A DNA stretch of 64,000 nucleotides from Novipirellula artificiosorum (lineage in GTDB: Bacteria; Planctomycetota; Planctomycetia; Pirellulales; Pirellulaceae): contig NZ_SJPV01000002.1 in NCBI RefSeq assembly GCF_007860135.1, positions 457,055-521,054 on the forward strand. Reading direction: 5' to 3'. A program made the position numbers and the translations under genes. Within the stretch, counting starts at the first letter, position 1. Each line of letters starts with the position of its first letter. Of this stretch, positions 24,616 to 33,153 are shown piece by piece. Below the pieces are notes generated by a model. That model searched no databases, had not been told where the DNA came from, and saw only the letters and a list, made by a program, of their open reading frames with translations.

Positions 24616-26409
24616 ATGGATACTTGGGAGGCATGGTTGACGGTCATCGTTGCGGGTTTGCTGCTGGCCAGTTTGGCGTTGCGGATCGCTTCCACCGACT
24701 TGTTGGCGTTGTCGTTTTTGGGCGTGCTGATGCTCGTCCAGAGGTTGACGCTTTCGCCCAACCTGCCGACACCCGAAGAAGCGGTTTCCGGATTCGGCAA
24801 CCAAGGCCTGATCACGGTCGCACTGCTGTTTGCAGCGGTCGCGGGATTGGAATTCACCGGAGGTACGGAACTAGCAACAAGCTGGCTCTTGAAAAAAGCG
24901 AAGCACTTGCTTGACGCCCAAGTAAGGCTGCTGGTCCCGGTCGCGGGACTCAGCGCGTTTCTGAATAACACACCCGTTGTTGCGGCCTTGTTGCCGGTCG
25001 TGGGCGACCTTAGCAAACGACTTTCTCTTAGCAGCAGCCGACTGCTGATGCCACTTTCCTATGCTGCCATTCTCGGTGGCATGTGCACGGTGATGGGCAC
25101 CAGTACCAATCTGATTGTGCGTGACAAGTATGCAGCGACCAGCGGAACCGTGATCGGTTTCTTTGATCCGGCTTGGGTCGGCGTGCCTGCAACCATCGTG
25201 GGTTTGATCTACATCCTCGCTTGCTCGCGTTGGTTGATTCCCGAACGTAAACCGGCCGTTAGTGTCTCGGAAGACCCTCGACAATACACGGTGGAGATGC
25301 AGGTAGAGCCAATGGGACCCTTGGTCGGTCAATCGATCGAAGAAGCCGGACTGCGGCATTTACCCGGTCTGTATGTCGCCGAAATCCAACGAGAAGATGG
25401 CGTGATCGCGGCGGCGAAACCCAACGAACTGCTGCGGCCCAACGATGCGTTGATTTTGGTCGGCGAACTGGACAGTGTGGTTGATTTACGCAAAATCCGT
25501 GGGCTGACCGTTCCCGATGATCAAGCACGAAAACTGCAAGTCCCCGCATGGCAACGGACGCTCGTCGAAGCGGTGGTCAGTTCGCGATGCGCGCTGCTTG
25601 GCAAAACCATTCGCGAAGGCAAGTTCCGTTCTCATTACAATGCCGCCGTCGTCGCCGTTGCCCGCGGGGGTCGCCGGTTGTCGGGCAAGATCGGTGACGT
25701 GCAATTGGAAGGTGGGGATGTGTTGCTGCTCGAAGCATCGCCATCCTTCTTACATCGCCGCCGCGAATCACGGGATTTCTATCTCGTCAGCGCGGTTGAA
25801 AATGGTGCCGTACGGCGCCCCGAGTTGGCTTGGCTTTCCCTTGCGATCATGTTGGTGATGGTCATCGCCGCGTCGTTGACTCGCGTTTCCATCATGACCT
25901 CCGCGCTGCTCGCGGCCGTTGCGATGATCAGCTTTCGTTGCTGCACAGCCTCCGAAGCCCGACGCAGTATCGATTGGTCGATCTTGATCGTGATCGGGGC
26001 GGCCATCGGCATTGGCGACGCACTCGAAAAAAGCGGTGCAGCCAAAGCAATCGCAGGAGGAATCGTTGAACTCGCGAGCGGCAACCCCCTGGCGACGCTC
26101 GCAGCGGTCCTGCTAGCGACCATGATTTGCACCGAACTGATCACCAACAACGCCGCCGCGATTTTGATGTTAACGATCGGCCGGGAAACCGCTCACGGCC
26201 TGGGCGCGAACGAAATGCCCTTTGTGATCGCGGTGATGATTGCTGCATCCGCTAGCTTCTTGACTCCCTTCGGCTACCAGACGAACTTGATGGTGTATGG
26301 AATTGGAGGTTATCGGTTTTCCGACTACCTCCGCTTCGGGTTTCCATTGAGCTTGATCGTGTTTGCCGTTTCGATGGCAATCATCCCGAGCGTTTTCCCT
26401 CTTTTTTGA
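24616..26409 (+). CDS. SLC13-type anion permease with two RCK_C (TrkA-C) domains
   Basis: 597 residues. Both membrane halves carry the DASS-family signatures (SAFLNNTPVVAALLPVV with GTSTNLIV, and ELITNNAAAILM with FGYQTNLMVYG). Between them are two cytoplasmic RCK_C domains at about 215-300 (PLVGQSIEEAGLRHLPGLYV) and 310-390 (ALLGKTIREGKFRSHYNAAV). This is the layout of bacterial SLC13-like transporters for sulfate or dicarboxylates, with RCK domains proposed as ligand-binding regulators. It starts 10 bases after the symporter stop, so the two transporters are probably cotranscribed. Confidence 0.9.
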   Translation: MDTWEAWLTVIVAGLLLASLALRIASTDLLALSFLGVLMLVQRLTLSPNLPTPEEAVSGFGNQGLITVALLFAAVAGLEFTGGTELATSWLLKKAKHLLDAQVRLLVPVAGLSAFLNNTPVVAALLPVVGDLSKRLSLSSSRLLMPLSYAAILGGMCTVMGTSTNLIVRDKYAATSGTVIGFFDPAWVGVPATIVGLIYILACSRWLIPERKPAVSVSEDPRQYTVEMQVEPMGPLVGQSIEEAGLRHLPGLYVAEIQREDGVIAAAKPNELLRPNDALILVGELDSVVDLRKIRGLTVPDDQARKLQVPAWQRTLVEAVVSSRCALLGKTIREGKFRSHYNAAVVAVARGGRRLSGKIGDVQLEGGDVLLLEASPSFLHRRRESRDFYLVSAVENGAVRRPELAWLSLAIMLVMVIAASLTRVSIMTSALLAAVAMISFRCCTASEARRSIDWSILIVIGAAIGIGDALEKSGAAKAIAGGIVELASGNPLATLAAVLLATMICTELITNNAAAILMLTIGRETAHGLGANEMPFVIAVMIAASASFLTPFGYQTNLMVYGIGGYRFSDYLRFGFPLSLIVFAVSMAIIPSVFPLF

Positions 26410-26566
26410 GAGAAGCCTCCGAGATTCTACCCCGCATCTGTGCGTAAATGCACGTTTTGTTCATTTGAACGGGTGTGCGCATTCGAGACCTCCCCCAAAT
26501 GGGTGATAAGTTGCAACGGTATTGTCAGTTTCTCGGTCCAAAGCACTGATTCTGTTCACAGACGCT

Positions 26567-26619
26567 GGCGATTCCGATGAACCCGATACCTTTGTTTGAG
26601 GACAAAGAATGGAATCGCC
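26567..26619 (+). promoter_or_regulatory. Nested hairpin in the leader of the beta-barrel protein gene
   Basis: Outer arms GGCGATTCC (26567-26575) and GGAATCGCC (26611-26619) enclose a second perfect stem CTTTGT/ACAAAG (26590-26595, 26602-26607). The structure ends just before an ATG at 26623 and 25 bases before the preferred ATG at 26644. It could act in translation or transcript stability. Confidence 0.5.
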
Positions 26620-26643
26620 ATAATGAATCACAAGGATAGAACT

Positions 26644-28329
26644 ATGCCAATCGCCCGAAACGCGGCTGATTGCGGCATCTCGCCACCAATCAAGCAAACA
26701 CGCGGACTCCGTTACATCAGTCGTCGCTTTAAGGTCGGTTCATGGTCACTCGCGGCCCTATTGGCGATCAGCAGCCAGAGCGCGGTGAACGGCCAGAACG
26801 CGCCCTGCCCCTGCGGCCCCAATCAATATCCCGGCTCTGCCCAATACGGCGGCTCGGCCCAATACGGCGGCTCGGGCCACTACGGTCACGGCCAATACCA
26901 AGGCTCGACCCCCTATCACGGCCAAGGCCAATACCAAGGCTCGTCCCCCTATTACGGCCAAGGACAATACAATCCTTCAAACCAATACTACAACAATGGG
27001 CAACCCATCGGTCCTGGCCAAGTGATGCAAGGCCGCGCCATTGCCGGTGGCCAAGCCAATGCGGGGCAAGCTAACGTCTCAGGACAACAAGCACCAAGCC
27101 AAGCAGCGGGCGACACCCAAACTCGCGGACGCGCCGCCGGTTCGGCAGCCGCCAACGATGCCGCAGCAGCTCGCAGCACGGGGACCAGCAACCATCAATT
27201 GTCAGGCCCTGCTGTGAACTCGGCACCGCAAACCGAAGGCTACGTCGGACCGATGCCCAGCGGCGGAAATTGGCAAGCACCGGCGACTTGGTCCGATGAT
27301 TCCGCTGGAATGGTCTCCGGCGGTCCGGTTTACAGCGGTATGGTTTCCGGCGGTCCGGTTTACAGCAGCACCGTTGTCTCGAATGCAGCATGTGCACCGG
27401 CGTGTGCACCGGCGCCAAAACCGACCGGGCTGTATGGTGGCTTCGAAGCGTTGCTGCTGCGACCGACGTTCGACAACAACGTGGCCTACGTGATCGACCC
27501 ACCGGCGGGAAACACCCTGCAAACCTATGACTACGATTATGAATTCGCACCACGAGCATTCCTTGGTTGGCAAGACCAATGTGGTGGCTACGGATTCCGT
27601 ACCACGTTCATGCAACTTGACACCGACGCGGGGCCGTACTCGGCGACGTCGACCGAATTGTTTGAACCGATTTTTGTGGGGGTACAAGGTGCTTCGGGGA
27701 ATCTTTTCCGGGAAGCACGAGCCGAAGGGGACAGCGCCGGTGCGGATGAAACCTTAACGGCCTCTCACGAACTCGATTTGCTCGCACTTGACTTTGAGCT
27801 GACACAAGCCTTCAGTGTCCGACGGTTCCAATTGCTGGCAGGTGTCGGTTTGCGATACGCGAGCATCGACCAACTGATGCGAGCGGACGCCTACGACGTA
27901 TCCAATGCTGTCCTCGCGTCGGTCGAAAACGACTTGCAAGTCGAAGGCGTCGGTCCTACGGTTTCGCTACAAGCCTTACGTCCGCTTGGCACGACGCGTT
28001 TCTCGCTGTTCACCGGTTTGCGTGGCTCCCTGCTGATGGCGGAAACGAATCAGCAGATCTACAACCAGTACTACGGTGACTGGGACAACAACGGTGCGAC
28101 GCCGGATACGCTCGGCGAATTGACCGACCGTGCAACGCAGGACGAGATCATCACGGCTTTGGAAATGCAACTCGGTCTGCAATACCAATTGCCTCTGAGC
28201 CGGCGCTGCCAGTTGGTCCTACGGAGTGCCTACGAAACGCAGACGTGGTTTGATGTCGGCGGCCCCGTCGATTCTCACAGCACCTTAAGTCTTGACGGCG
28301 TTTCGTTCACCGCAGGCTTGATGTTCTAA
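26644..28329 (+). CDS. Outer-membrane beta-barrel protein with Gln/Tyr/Gly repeat region
   Basis: About 561 residues from the ATG at 26644, which has AAGGAT six bases upstream (an ATG at 26623 is the alternative). A long basic N-region precedes the hydrophobic core of a signal peptide (about 33-51). Next is a low-complexity region with QYGGS and QYQGS-PYxGQG repeats, then an Ala/Gly/Gln-rich linker with two GMVSGGPVYS units. From about residue 265 (LYGGFEALLLRPTF) to the C-terminal Phe, alternating hydrophobic strands and the end LSLDGVSFTAGLMF indicate a beta barrel of the Lpg1974-like or BBP7-like kind. It is probably a surface protein or porin. Confidence 0.78.
   Translation: MPIARNAADCGISPPIKQTRGLRYISRRFKVGSWSLAALLAISSQSAVNGQNAPCPCGPNQYPGSAQYGGSAQYGGSGHYGHGQYQGSTPYHGQGQYQGSSPYYGQGQYNPSNQYYNNGQPIGPGQVMQGRAIAGGQANAGQANVSGQQAPSQAAGDTQTRGRAAGSAAANDAAAARSTGTSNHQLSGPAVNSAPQTEGYVGPMPSGGNWQAPATWSDDSAGMVSGGPVYSGMVSGGPVYSSTVVSNAACAPACAPAPKPTGLYGGFEALLLRPTFDNNVAYVIDPPAGNTLQTYDYDYEFAPRAFLGWQDQCGGYGFRTTFMQLDTDAGPYSATSTELFEPIFVGVQGASGNLFREARAEGDSAGADETLTASHELDLLALDFELTQAFSVRRFQLLAGVGLRYASIDQLMRADAYDVSNAVLASVENDLQVEGVGPTVSLQALRPLGTTRFSLFTGLRGSLLMAETNQQIYNQYYGDWDNNGATPDTLGELTDRATQDEIITALEMQLGLQYQLPLSRRCQLVLRSAYETQTWFDVGGPVDSHSTLSLDGVSFTAGLMF
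26839..26970 (+). repeat. In-gene tandem repeats encoding QYGGS and QYQGS units
   Basis: GCCCAATACGGCGGCTCG occurs perfectly twice (26839-26856, 26857-26874). A 36-bp period unit starting GGCCAATACCAAGGCTCG then occurs at 26890 and 26926. All units are in frame. Confidence 0.9.
27310..27366 (+). repeat. In-gene repeat, 27-bp core, period 30, two copies
   Basis: Copies at 27310-27336 and 27340-27366 differ by one base and encode MVSGGPVYS twice, just before the barrel domain. Confidence 0.9.
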
Positions 28330-28367
28330 TCACCACACGCTGGTTTGCAACGCTCTCGACGCGGCGA

Positions 28368-28434
28368 ATCCGCGGCTCCGTCCGTTTCCTTCGAATCCGC
28401 CAGACAAGGAAGCAACTGAGCCGTGGATTTTTTT
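28368..28434 (+). terminator. Long-stem terminator after the beta-barrel gene
   Basis: Arms ATCCGCGGCTC (28368-28378) and GAGCCGTGGAT (28418-28428) pair over 11 positions with one G-U. They enclose a second stem TTCCTT/AAGGAA and are followed by a run of seven T to 28434. Confidence 0.75.
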
Positions 28435-28443
28435 GCGCGTCCA

Positions 28444-29136
28444 TCACTCTCCACCCGCCCGCAGCTCCATCACTCGGATCGGATGCTCGGGATCGTCTTC
28501 CATTTCCACTCGGTGCTCGGTGTAGTGCCAACCCTTGTCTTGAATCCAGCCACGGAACTCGTTGGCAATGATTCGATACGGATCGCTTAAGAACACTTGG
28601 CCTGCCTGGGCCAAATGGTCACGAAGACAATGATCCAATTCCGGCCATAGCGATCTGAGGTAGGTCACGTCGCTACCAAGAATGATGGGAAAGCTTGGCC
28701 CCGCGATCCGGTCAATGCCAAATCGGAGCCGCTCGACCTGACACCGATCCCGAAAATCCCAAACACTCATTCTCACCAGCATCAGCGGGTCATCGACCCC
28801 ATCGGTCAAGGTCACGTTTGCGCCTCGTCGGATCGCTGCGATGCCTGCGTGTCCGGTCCCACATCCGAGTTCGAGCACCGAAACCTGCTTAAGCTTGACC
28901 TGTTCAAGAAATCGATCCAATCCCGCGGCAGCCCTCCAGGTTGTCGCCCAGAACGGATCGATGACACCTTGCTCGCCCGCGTCTTGACGCTCGCACGCTT
29001 CGATCAACATCCCTTCGGGATCGGACGCAACCGCCAATCGAAAAGGCTCTCCCGCGATCAGGATCTCGTCCCATTGCCATCGAAACCGCTCGCTCACCCT
29101 TGCTGCAAGTTGTTCGAATGATTCGGTCGTGTCCAT
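28444..29136 (-). CDS. Class I SAM-dependent methyltransferase (Methyltransf_16-like)
   Basis: About 230 residues. Motif I is VLELGCGTGHAGIAAIRRGA, the acidic end of strand 2 is VTLTDG and motif IV is PIILGSDVTY. This D-x-x-Y ending and the N-terminal DPFWATTWRAA segment fit the METTL21/Methyltransf_16 group, whose members methylate Lys residues of proteins or small amines. I start at ATG 29136; a GTG two codons earlier is equally possible. It precedes nothing on its strand closely, and the coiled-coil gene ends 65 bases upstream on the same strand, so cotranscription is possible. The methyltransferase fold is certain, the substrate unknown. Confidence 0.82.
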   Translation of the reverse strand: MDTTESFEQLAARVSERFRWQWDEILIAGEPFRLAVASDPEGMLIEACERQDAGEQGVIDPFWATTWRAAAGLDRFLEQVKLKQVSVLELGCGTGHAGIAAIRRGANVTLTDGVDDPLMLVRMSVWDFRDRCQVERLRFGIDRIAGPSFPIILGSDVTYLRSLWPELDHCLRDHLAQAGQVFLSDPYRIIANEFRGWIQDKGWHYTEHRVEMEDDPEHPIRVMELRAGGE

Positions 29137-29201
29137 ATTCACTATCAGTTACCGGGCCAATTCCTGAGGGGGTGCAACCCTTCGCTTGCAGTGTCGTCGC
29201 A

Positions 29202-30845
29202 CTACGTGCCTTCGCGAAGTTGATCGAAATATTGCTGTGCGTGTTCGCGTTCGGTTCGAGGCAACGTTTGATTCTCCGACGGATCACTCTCTTTCGACAG
29301 CGCGGCTTCAATCGATTGCTTCACATCCTCTTGAGTGATCCCCTTTCGGTTGGGGCCATCGGCAAACCCAGCGATGATCGCTTTGCCCTTCTTCACATTT
29401 CCACGAACCTGAGTGTCATACGTGTTCGTATCGGTCTCGGATTCCGGTCGATCTCCTTCGCCTGTTCCTCTTCCCAATCCGTTACCCGGTCGGTCGCCGA
29501 AACCACTTCCCTGGCAACTCTGGCATCCCATGCCACCACAGTTCTCACAACGCATTTGGTTCTTCGATTGCGACAATTCATCCAGCGCCGATTGCAAGTC
29601 TTCGAGTTCCGACATCTCCTGCTGCATTTCACCGAGTTGGTCCGCCATCTGTTCAAGTGCATCGGCGGCTTGAGAACCATCACCATTTTGCATCGCCTGG
29701 GATGCTTGCCCCATCGCTTCGGCCATCTGCTGCATCTTTTGCATTTGACCGTCCTTCTGACTCAATTCGTTCAGCTTCTGCTGCATCTTCGCGGCATCGT
29801 CGCCACGTCCTTCTTTGCGTGCTTGCTCGATCTTTTGCTGAAGCTCCTTCTTCGCTTCCTGATGCTGCTGAACCGCCTTTTCCATCTGTTGCTTCATCTG
29901 CTCGACTTGCTTCTTGAGCTGCTGTTTCTCTTGCTCGGTCAATTTGCCATCACGAATTTTCTCCGCCAGCTGTTTGACCATCTCCTCCGCTTTTCCAAAT
30001 TCCCCTTTCTCGATCGACTTCGCAACCTTTTCAGCAGGTCCCGACTCCAATCCCTTCATTTGCGACATCGCACGGCGCATGCTCTCTGGCGACCCCAATT
30101 GTTCACGTCGCTGTTGAAGTTCTTTCTTCAAATCGTTTAGAGCGATCATCGCTTCCTTGCGATCCATATTCTTGTGCGTGACGATTCTGTCGAGATCCGA
30201 CTCCATCTTTTCAAACATCGCCTCCGCTTCTTTCAAGCCTTCGGCTTCTGCCTTGCGTCGCTGCTGCTGGATCCGTTTCTTCAGCTGCGATGTTGCCGTT
30301 TGGACCTGCTTGATTTCAGCCAAGTCAGTCTTGACGACACCCTCGGCGCTTGAGTTCTTTGCCGGTTCCACCAATAGCAAGACGACCGCCAACACCGGGA
30401 TCATCGCAAGGGGCAACCACCCCAACTTGCTGGGTTTGAGCGAAAACCGATCGGCAACCTCGATCTTTGCGGCGCGAATTTCTGCATCATGAGCAAGGGC
30501 GACCCCAAAGTGGATTTCTCGCGACCTCTCATTCAGACTGAGCGAACTACTGAGTCGTTCGCTGAGCCCAAACCGGCGGTCCACTTCCGTGGCAACCGAC
30601 TCGATCGACGGTGCCGTCCCGAGCGCATAGATTGCCGCCGCAACAAAGGCTGCAATGATCGAGCCGATCAACCACGCATGGGTCCAGACGCGAAAATCGA
30701 CGTCCATCGAACGAATCGCCGGCACGGCAATGGCCACGATCGCGATCAGCGTGGCGGCAAACAGGGTCCAACATAAAGATCGGCCGAATTGTGCAAGCAT
30801 CAACCGGCGACGAGCACTGCGGACGCGTGATTCAACTTTGTTCAT
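29202..30845 (-). CDS. Membrane-anchored coiled-coil protein with DnaJ-like CxxCxGxG pair
   Basis: 547 residues. Membrane helices lie at about 24-44 and 58-78, with a third near 143-162. From about 180 to 430 the sequence is an almost uninterrupted Gln/Lys/Glu/Met coiled coil (KKQVEQMKQQMEKAVQQHQE and similar). It is followed by CENCGGMGCQSCQGSGFG, a paired CxxCxGxG-like zinc motif as in the DnaJ central domain, then a Gly-rich and acidic tail. DUF4175-like proteins share such a layout, but the assignment is tentative. It is likely a structural membrane protein with a long helical rod. The ATG is at 30845. Confidence 0.75.
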   Translation of the reverse strand: MNKVESRVRSARRRLMLAQFGRSLCWTLFAATLIAIVAIAVPAIRSMDVDFRVWTHAWLIGSIIAAFVAAAIYALGTAPSIESVATEVDRRFGLSERLSSSLSLNERSREIHFGVALAHDAEIRAAKIEVADRFSLKPSKLGWLPLAMIPVLAVVLLLVEPAKNSSAEGVVKTDLAEIKQVQTATSQLKKRIQQQRRKAEAEGLKEAEAMFEKMESDLDRIVTHKNMDRKEAMIALNDLKKELQQRREQLGSPESMRRAMSQMKGLESGPAEKVAKSIEKGEFGKAEEMVKQLAEKIRDGKLTEQEKQQLKKQVEQMKQQMEKAVQQHQEAKKELQQKIEQARKEGRGDDAAKMQQKLNELSQKDGQMQKMQQMAEAMGQASQAMQNGDGSQAADALEQMADQLGEMQQEMSELEDLQSALDELSQSKNQMRCENCGGMGCQSCQGSGFGDRPGNGLGRGTGEGDRPESETDTNTYDTQVRGNVKKGKAIIAGFADGPNRKGITQEDVKQSIEAALSKESDPSENQTLPRTEREHAQQYFDQLREGT

Positions 30846-30985
30846 GATCAGCCCAATGGCGTAGGAAAATCGACTCTCGTCGGTTCAGCTATCTGGTTAG
30901 TATAGAGCGAGTCGCCGATCCTGGATGGCGGGTTGTTGGTTTTTCGCGGAATTTGCGGTTAGCCGACCCGTGCCACGGATGCCGA

Positions 30986-31003
30986 CACCTGCCCCCTTTT
31001 CCG
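30986..31003. repeat. Short dispersed motif CACCTGCCCCCTTTTCCG, copy 2
   Basis: It matches the intergenic element at 10206-10223 except for two changes and lies 16 bases before the DCC protein ATG. Confidence 0.4.
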
Positions 31004-31019
31004 TTCTCTGACAAGTAAA

Positions 31020-31436
31020 ATGCCCGATCTCCCTGATCCCGATGTGCACCCCCATACGGACGTGGTCCTCTATGACGGCGAGTGTTCGTTTTGTTGCTCG
31101 CAAGTCGCCAATCTACGACGTCTGGATCGATGGGGGGCGAAGCTCTCTTACCTGTCCCTCCATGATCCACGTGTTAGCGAGCGGTACCCCGATTTGTCCT
31201 CTGAGGACCTGATGCGCCAGATGTATGTCATCGACACTCGCGATCGCCGACATGGCGGCGCCGACGCGGTACGTTACTTGACCCGTCGCCTACCGATGCT
31301 TTGGCCCGCAGCACCGATCTTGCACCTGCCGTGTACCGCTCGGCTGTGGCGATGGCTCTACGACCAATTTGCCCTACGACGCTACCGAATCTCCGGCAAG
31401 ATCTGCGATAACGGTCGCTGCAAGATCGACCGGTAA
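31020..31436 (+). CDS. DCC-family (DUF393) thiol-disulfide oxidoreductase-like protein
   Basis: 138 residues. The signature VVLYDGECSFCCSQV near residue 15 carries the DxxCxxC motif that names the DCC family. The fold is predicted to be thioredoxin-like. The rest (GADAVRYLTRRLPMLWPAAP, FALRRYRISGK) matches the family's usual length and C-terminal pattern. No signal peptide is present, so it is probably cytoplasmic. The gene stands alone between a divergent coiled-coil gene and a convergent DUF1080 gene. The family is firm, the redox role inferred. Confidence 0.88.
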   Translation: MPDLPDPDVHPHTDVVLYDGECSFCCSQVANLRRLDRWGAKLSYLSLHDPRVSERYPDLSSEDLMRQMYVIDTRDRRHGGADAVRYLTRRLPMLWPAAPILHLPCTARLWRWLYDQFALRRYRISGKICDNGRCKIDR

Positions 31437-31450
31437 CACCGAGCACAACG

Positions 31451-32314
31451 TCAGCGAATTTCCTTCACTCGGATATCCTTGAAGCGAATTCGGAGCTGTT
31501 GGCCAGGGTGAATCTGTAGCCCGATGTGTCCGCGCATTCCCACCTCGTGTTGGCGATGAGCCGCGTCATCGAGTCGACCGGCTCCGTCATAATCTGCGAC
31601 GGTCACTCCATTGATGATCGTCTTGATCTTCGTTCCTTGACACAAGATGTGAACATCATTCCAAGACTCCCCTGAATCGCTTTGGAACCACTTCCAACCT
31701 GTGGGAGCATGATGCGATTTGGCGTTCGCAGCACGACCGACGTCCGGCCACAACCAAATCTTTGCCTCACGGGTTTCATCATAAAGGAAACCGGTCCGCC
31801 AAGGCCCTGGCGGATGGATGTCAACCTGAGGGCCATCGAGCCACGACGCCTCGTCATCGTAACGACTACGAACCTGAACCCCACTGTTTCCAGTCGTTCC
31901 AGCAAAGGTCTGCACCTTCATTCTTAATTCAAAGTCGTCGTACTCTTCGTCATGCAACAACCAAATGTAGTTATGTTTTCGGTTGGCGAACGTTTCCGCT
32001 TCAATCGCGCCGTCAACGACCTTCCAATAGCCATGCTTGTCGCGATCTTCCGGCCTGGATTTCACTGTCCAACCATCCAAGTTCTTTCCATTGAAAAGGC
32101 TTCTCCACTGCGGTTCGGCCAATGAACCAGCCATTTCCTCGCAAGTCGCCGCCGCCGCGGACCGATCCTCTACCGTGATCATCAGCCCGTTCATCTGCTT
32201 GGTGGACACCTCACCGCACTGCGCATTCCACGCCGCGACAAAAACCGCCGCAAACATGGCGGCTCGGATCCCAAAGCATCGGGATAAGACGCCAGAAGTA
32301 CGAAAACAAAACAT
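31451..32314 (-). CDS. Secreted DUF1080 (3-keto-disaccharide hydrolase-like) protein
   Basis: 287 residues with a signal peptide (hydrophobic core about 19-30, AAMFAAVFVAAW). The DUF1080 domain starts at about 70 with WRSLFNGKNLDGWTV, followed by GYWKVVDGAIEAE, FELRMKVQTFAGTTGNSGVQ and a C-terminal IGLQIHPGQQLRIRFKDIRV. These are the typical landmarks of the family, a concanavalin-like beta sandwich that binds or cleaves sugars. The insert between signal peptide and domain (about 35-65) is unusual and may be a linker. The ATG at 32314 lacks a good SD; an ATG at residue 20 is possible. Confidence 0.87.
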   Translation of the reverse strand: MFCFRTSGVLSRCFGIRAAMFAAVFVAAWNAQCGEVSTKQMNGLMITVEDRSAAAATCEEMAGSLAEPQWRSLFNGKNLDGWTVKSRPEDRDKHGYWKVVDGAIEAETFANRKHNYIWLLHDEEYDDFELRMKVQTFAGTTGNSGVQVRSRYDDEASWLDGPQVDIHPPGPWRTGFLYDETREAKIWLWPDVGRAANAKSHHAPTGWKWFQSDSGESWNDVHILCQGTKIKTIINGVTVADYDGAGRLDDAAHRQHEVGMRGHIGLQIHPGQQLRIRFKDIRVKEIR

Positions 32315-32429
32315 GAAGACACCTGGTCATTGCGAGCGGAACGAGCGAGGATGATCGACTCTATCTCGATGGGGCCACCTTCGGCCACCCCGTCACACCC
32401 TTCGTCCAATCCACACGTTTCAAGAATTG

Positions 32430-33110
32430 ATGCAACTTTACTTAATTCGTCACGCCGAAAGCGAGAATAATGCGAAGCCAATATATCAACGAATCGAAGA
32501 CCCGCCTATCACCGCGCGGGGCCGGTTGCAATCACAACATCTGGCCAATTGGACCGAGTCGCTGAAGATCGACACGCTGATCACCAGTCCCTTTTTGCGT
32601 TCGCTGCAAACGACTCGGTCGATCGTCGATCGCACTCCGCAAAAAGTCCACGTCTGGCACAACGTGTTTGAGCGTGGCGGGTGCTTTCGGGGCCACGGTC
32701 CCAATGCGACCGAGGGAGGCATTGGACTCGGGCCTGCAGGCATTTCAAAGCATGCCACGGCTGTTGCCAACGACTGCATCATCGACGAGACCATTCTTGA
32801 ATCGGGATGGTGGGGAGGCCGCAACCGTGAAACCGATGACGAGGCGGAAGTTCGCGCCATCGTGGTGATGGATCGATTCGTCGATACCTTTGGAGCAAGG
32901 GACTGCACCGTCGTGGCAGTGATTCATGCCGACTTCAAAAGGTGCCTGCTGCGTCAAATGATCTCAGCGGGGACCGACGTCGATTCTCTCGGCCCGATGG
33001 TCAATACCGGAGTCACCAAGCTCCGCTACAACGGTCAACACTGGCAGCTGGACACGCTCAATTCCATCAGCCATCTACCGTCGCGGTTGATCACGGGCGT
33101 TGAGACTTGA
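32430..33110 (+). CDS. Histidine phosphatase (phosphoglycerate mutase-like) protein
   Basis: 226 residues. The catalytic motif LIRHAESENN at residues 4-13 (RHA in place of the commoner RHG) gives the phospho-accepting His. A second basic site TSPFLRSLQTT and a late VAVIHADF (His in the position of the acid/base pair) complete the branch-1 histidine phosphatase layout. A Gly-rich insert (about 82-110, RGGCFRGHGPNATEGGIGLG) is longer than in common members. The start is ATG 32430; a TTG one codon earlier is not preferred. The substrate is unknown. Confidence 0.87.
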   Translation: MQLYLIRHAESENNAKPIYQRIEDPPITARGRLQSQHLANWTESLKIDTLITSPFLRSLQTTRSIVDRTPQKVHVWHNVFERGGCFRGHGPNATEGGIGLGPAGISKHATAVANDCIIDETILESGWWGGRNRETDDEAEVRAIVVMDRFVDTFGARDCTVVAVIHADFKRCLLRQMISAGTDVDSLGPMVNTGVTKLRYNGQHWQLDTLNSISHLPSRLITGVET

Positions 33111-33153
33111 TGACCAAGGCCTCCCCGAAGACGCGTTTACCGAGGGGACGGGC

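Noticed and set aside
26839..26970. Regular short repeats considered as a CRISPR array
   Set aside because: Units are contiguous, in frame and without unique spacers; they encode a Gln/Tyr/Gly protein tract.
29100..30140. 346-codon plus-strand open frame opposite the coiled-coil gene
   Set aside because: Its Leu/Phe/His-rich product is the mirror of Gln/Lys/Glu codons in the coiled coil and resembles a membrane protein only by chance.
32360..32400. GGCCACC...GGCCACC near 32370 considered as a terminator hairpin
   Set aside because: It is a direct rather than inverted repeat and has no T-run.
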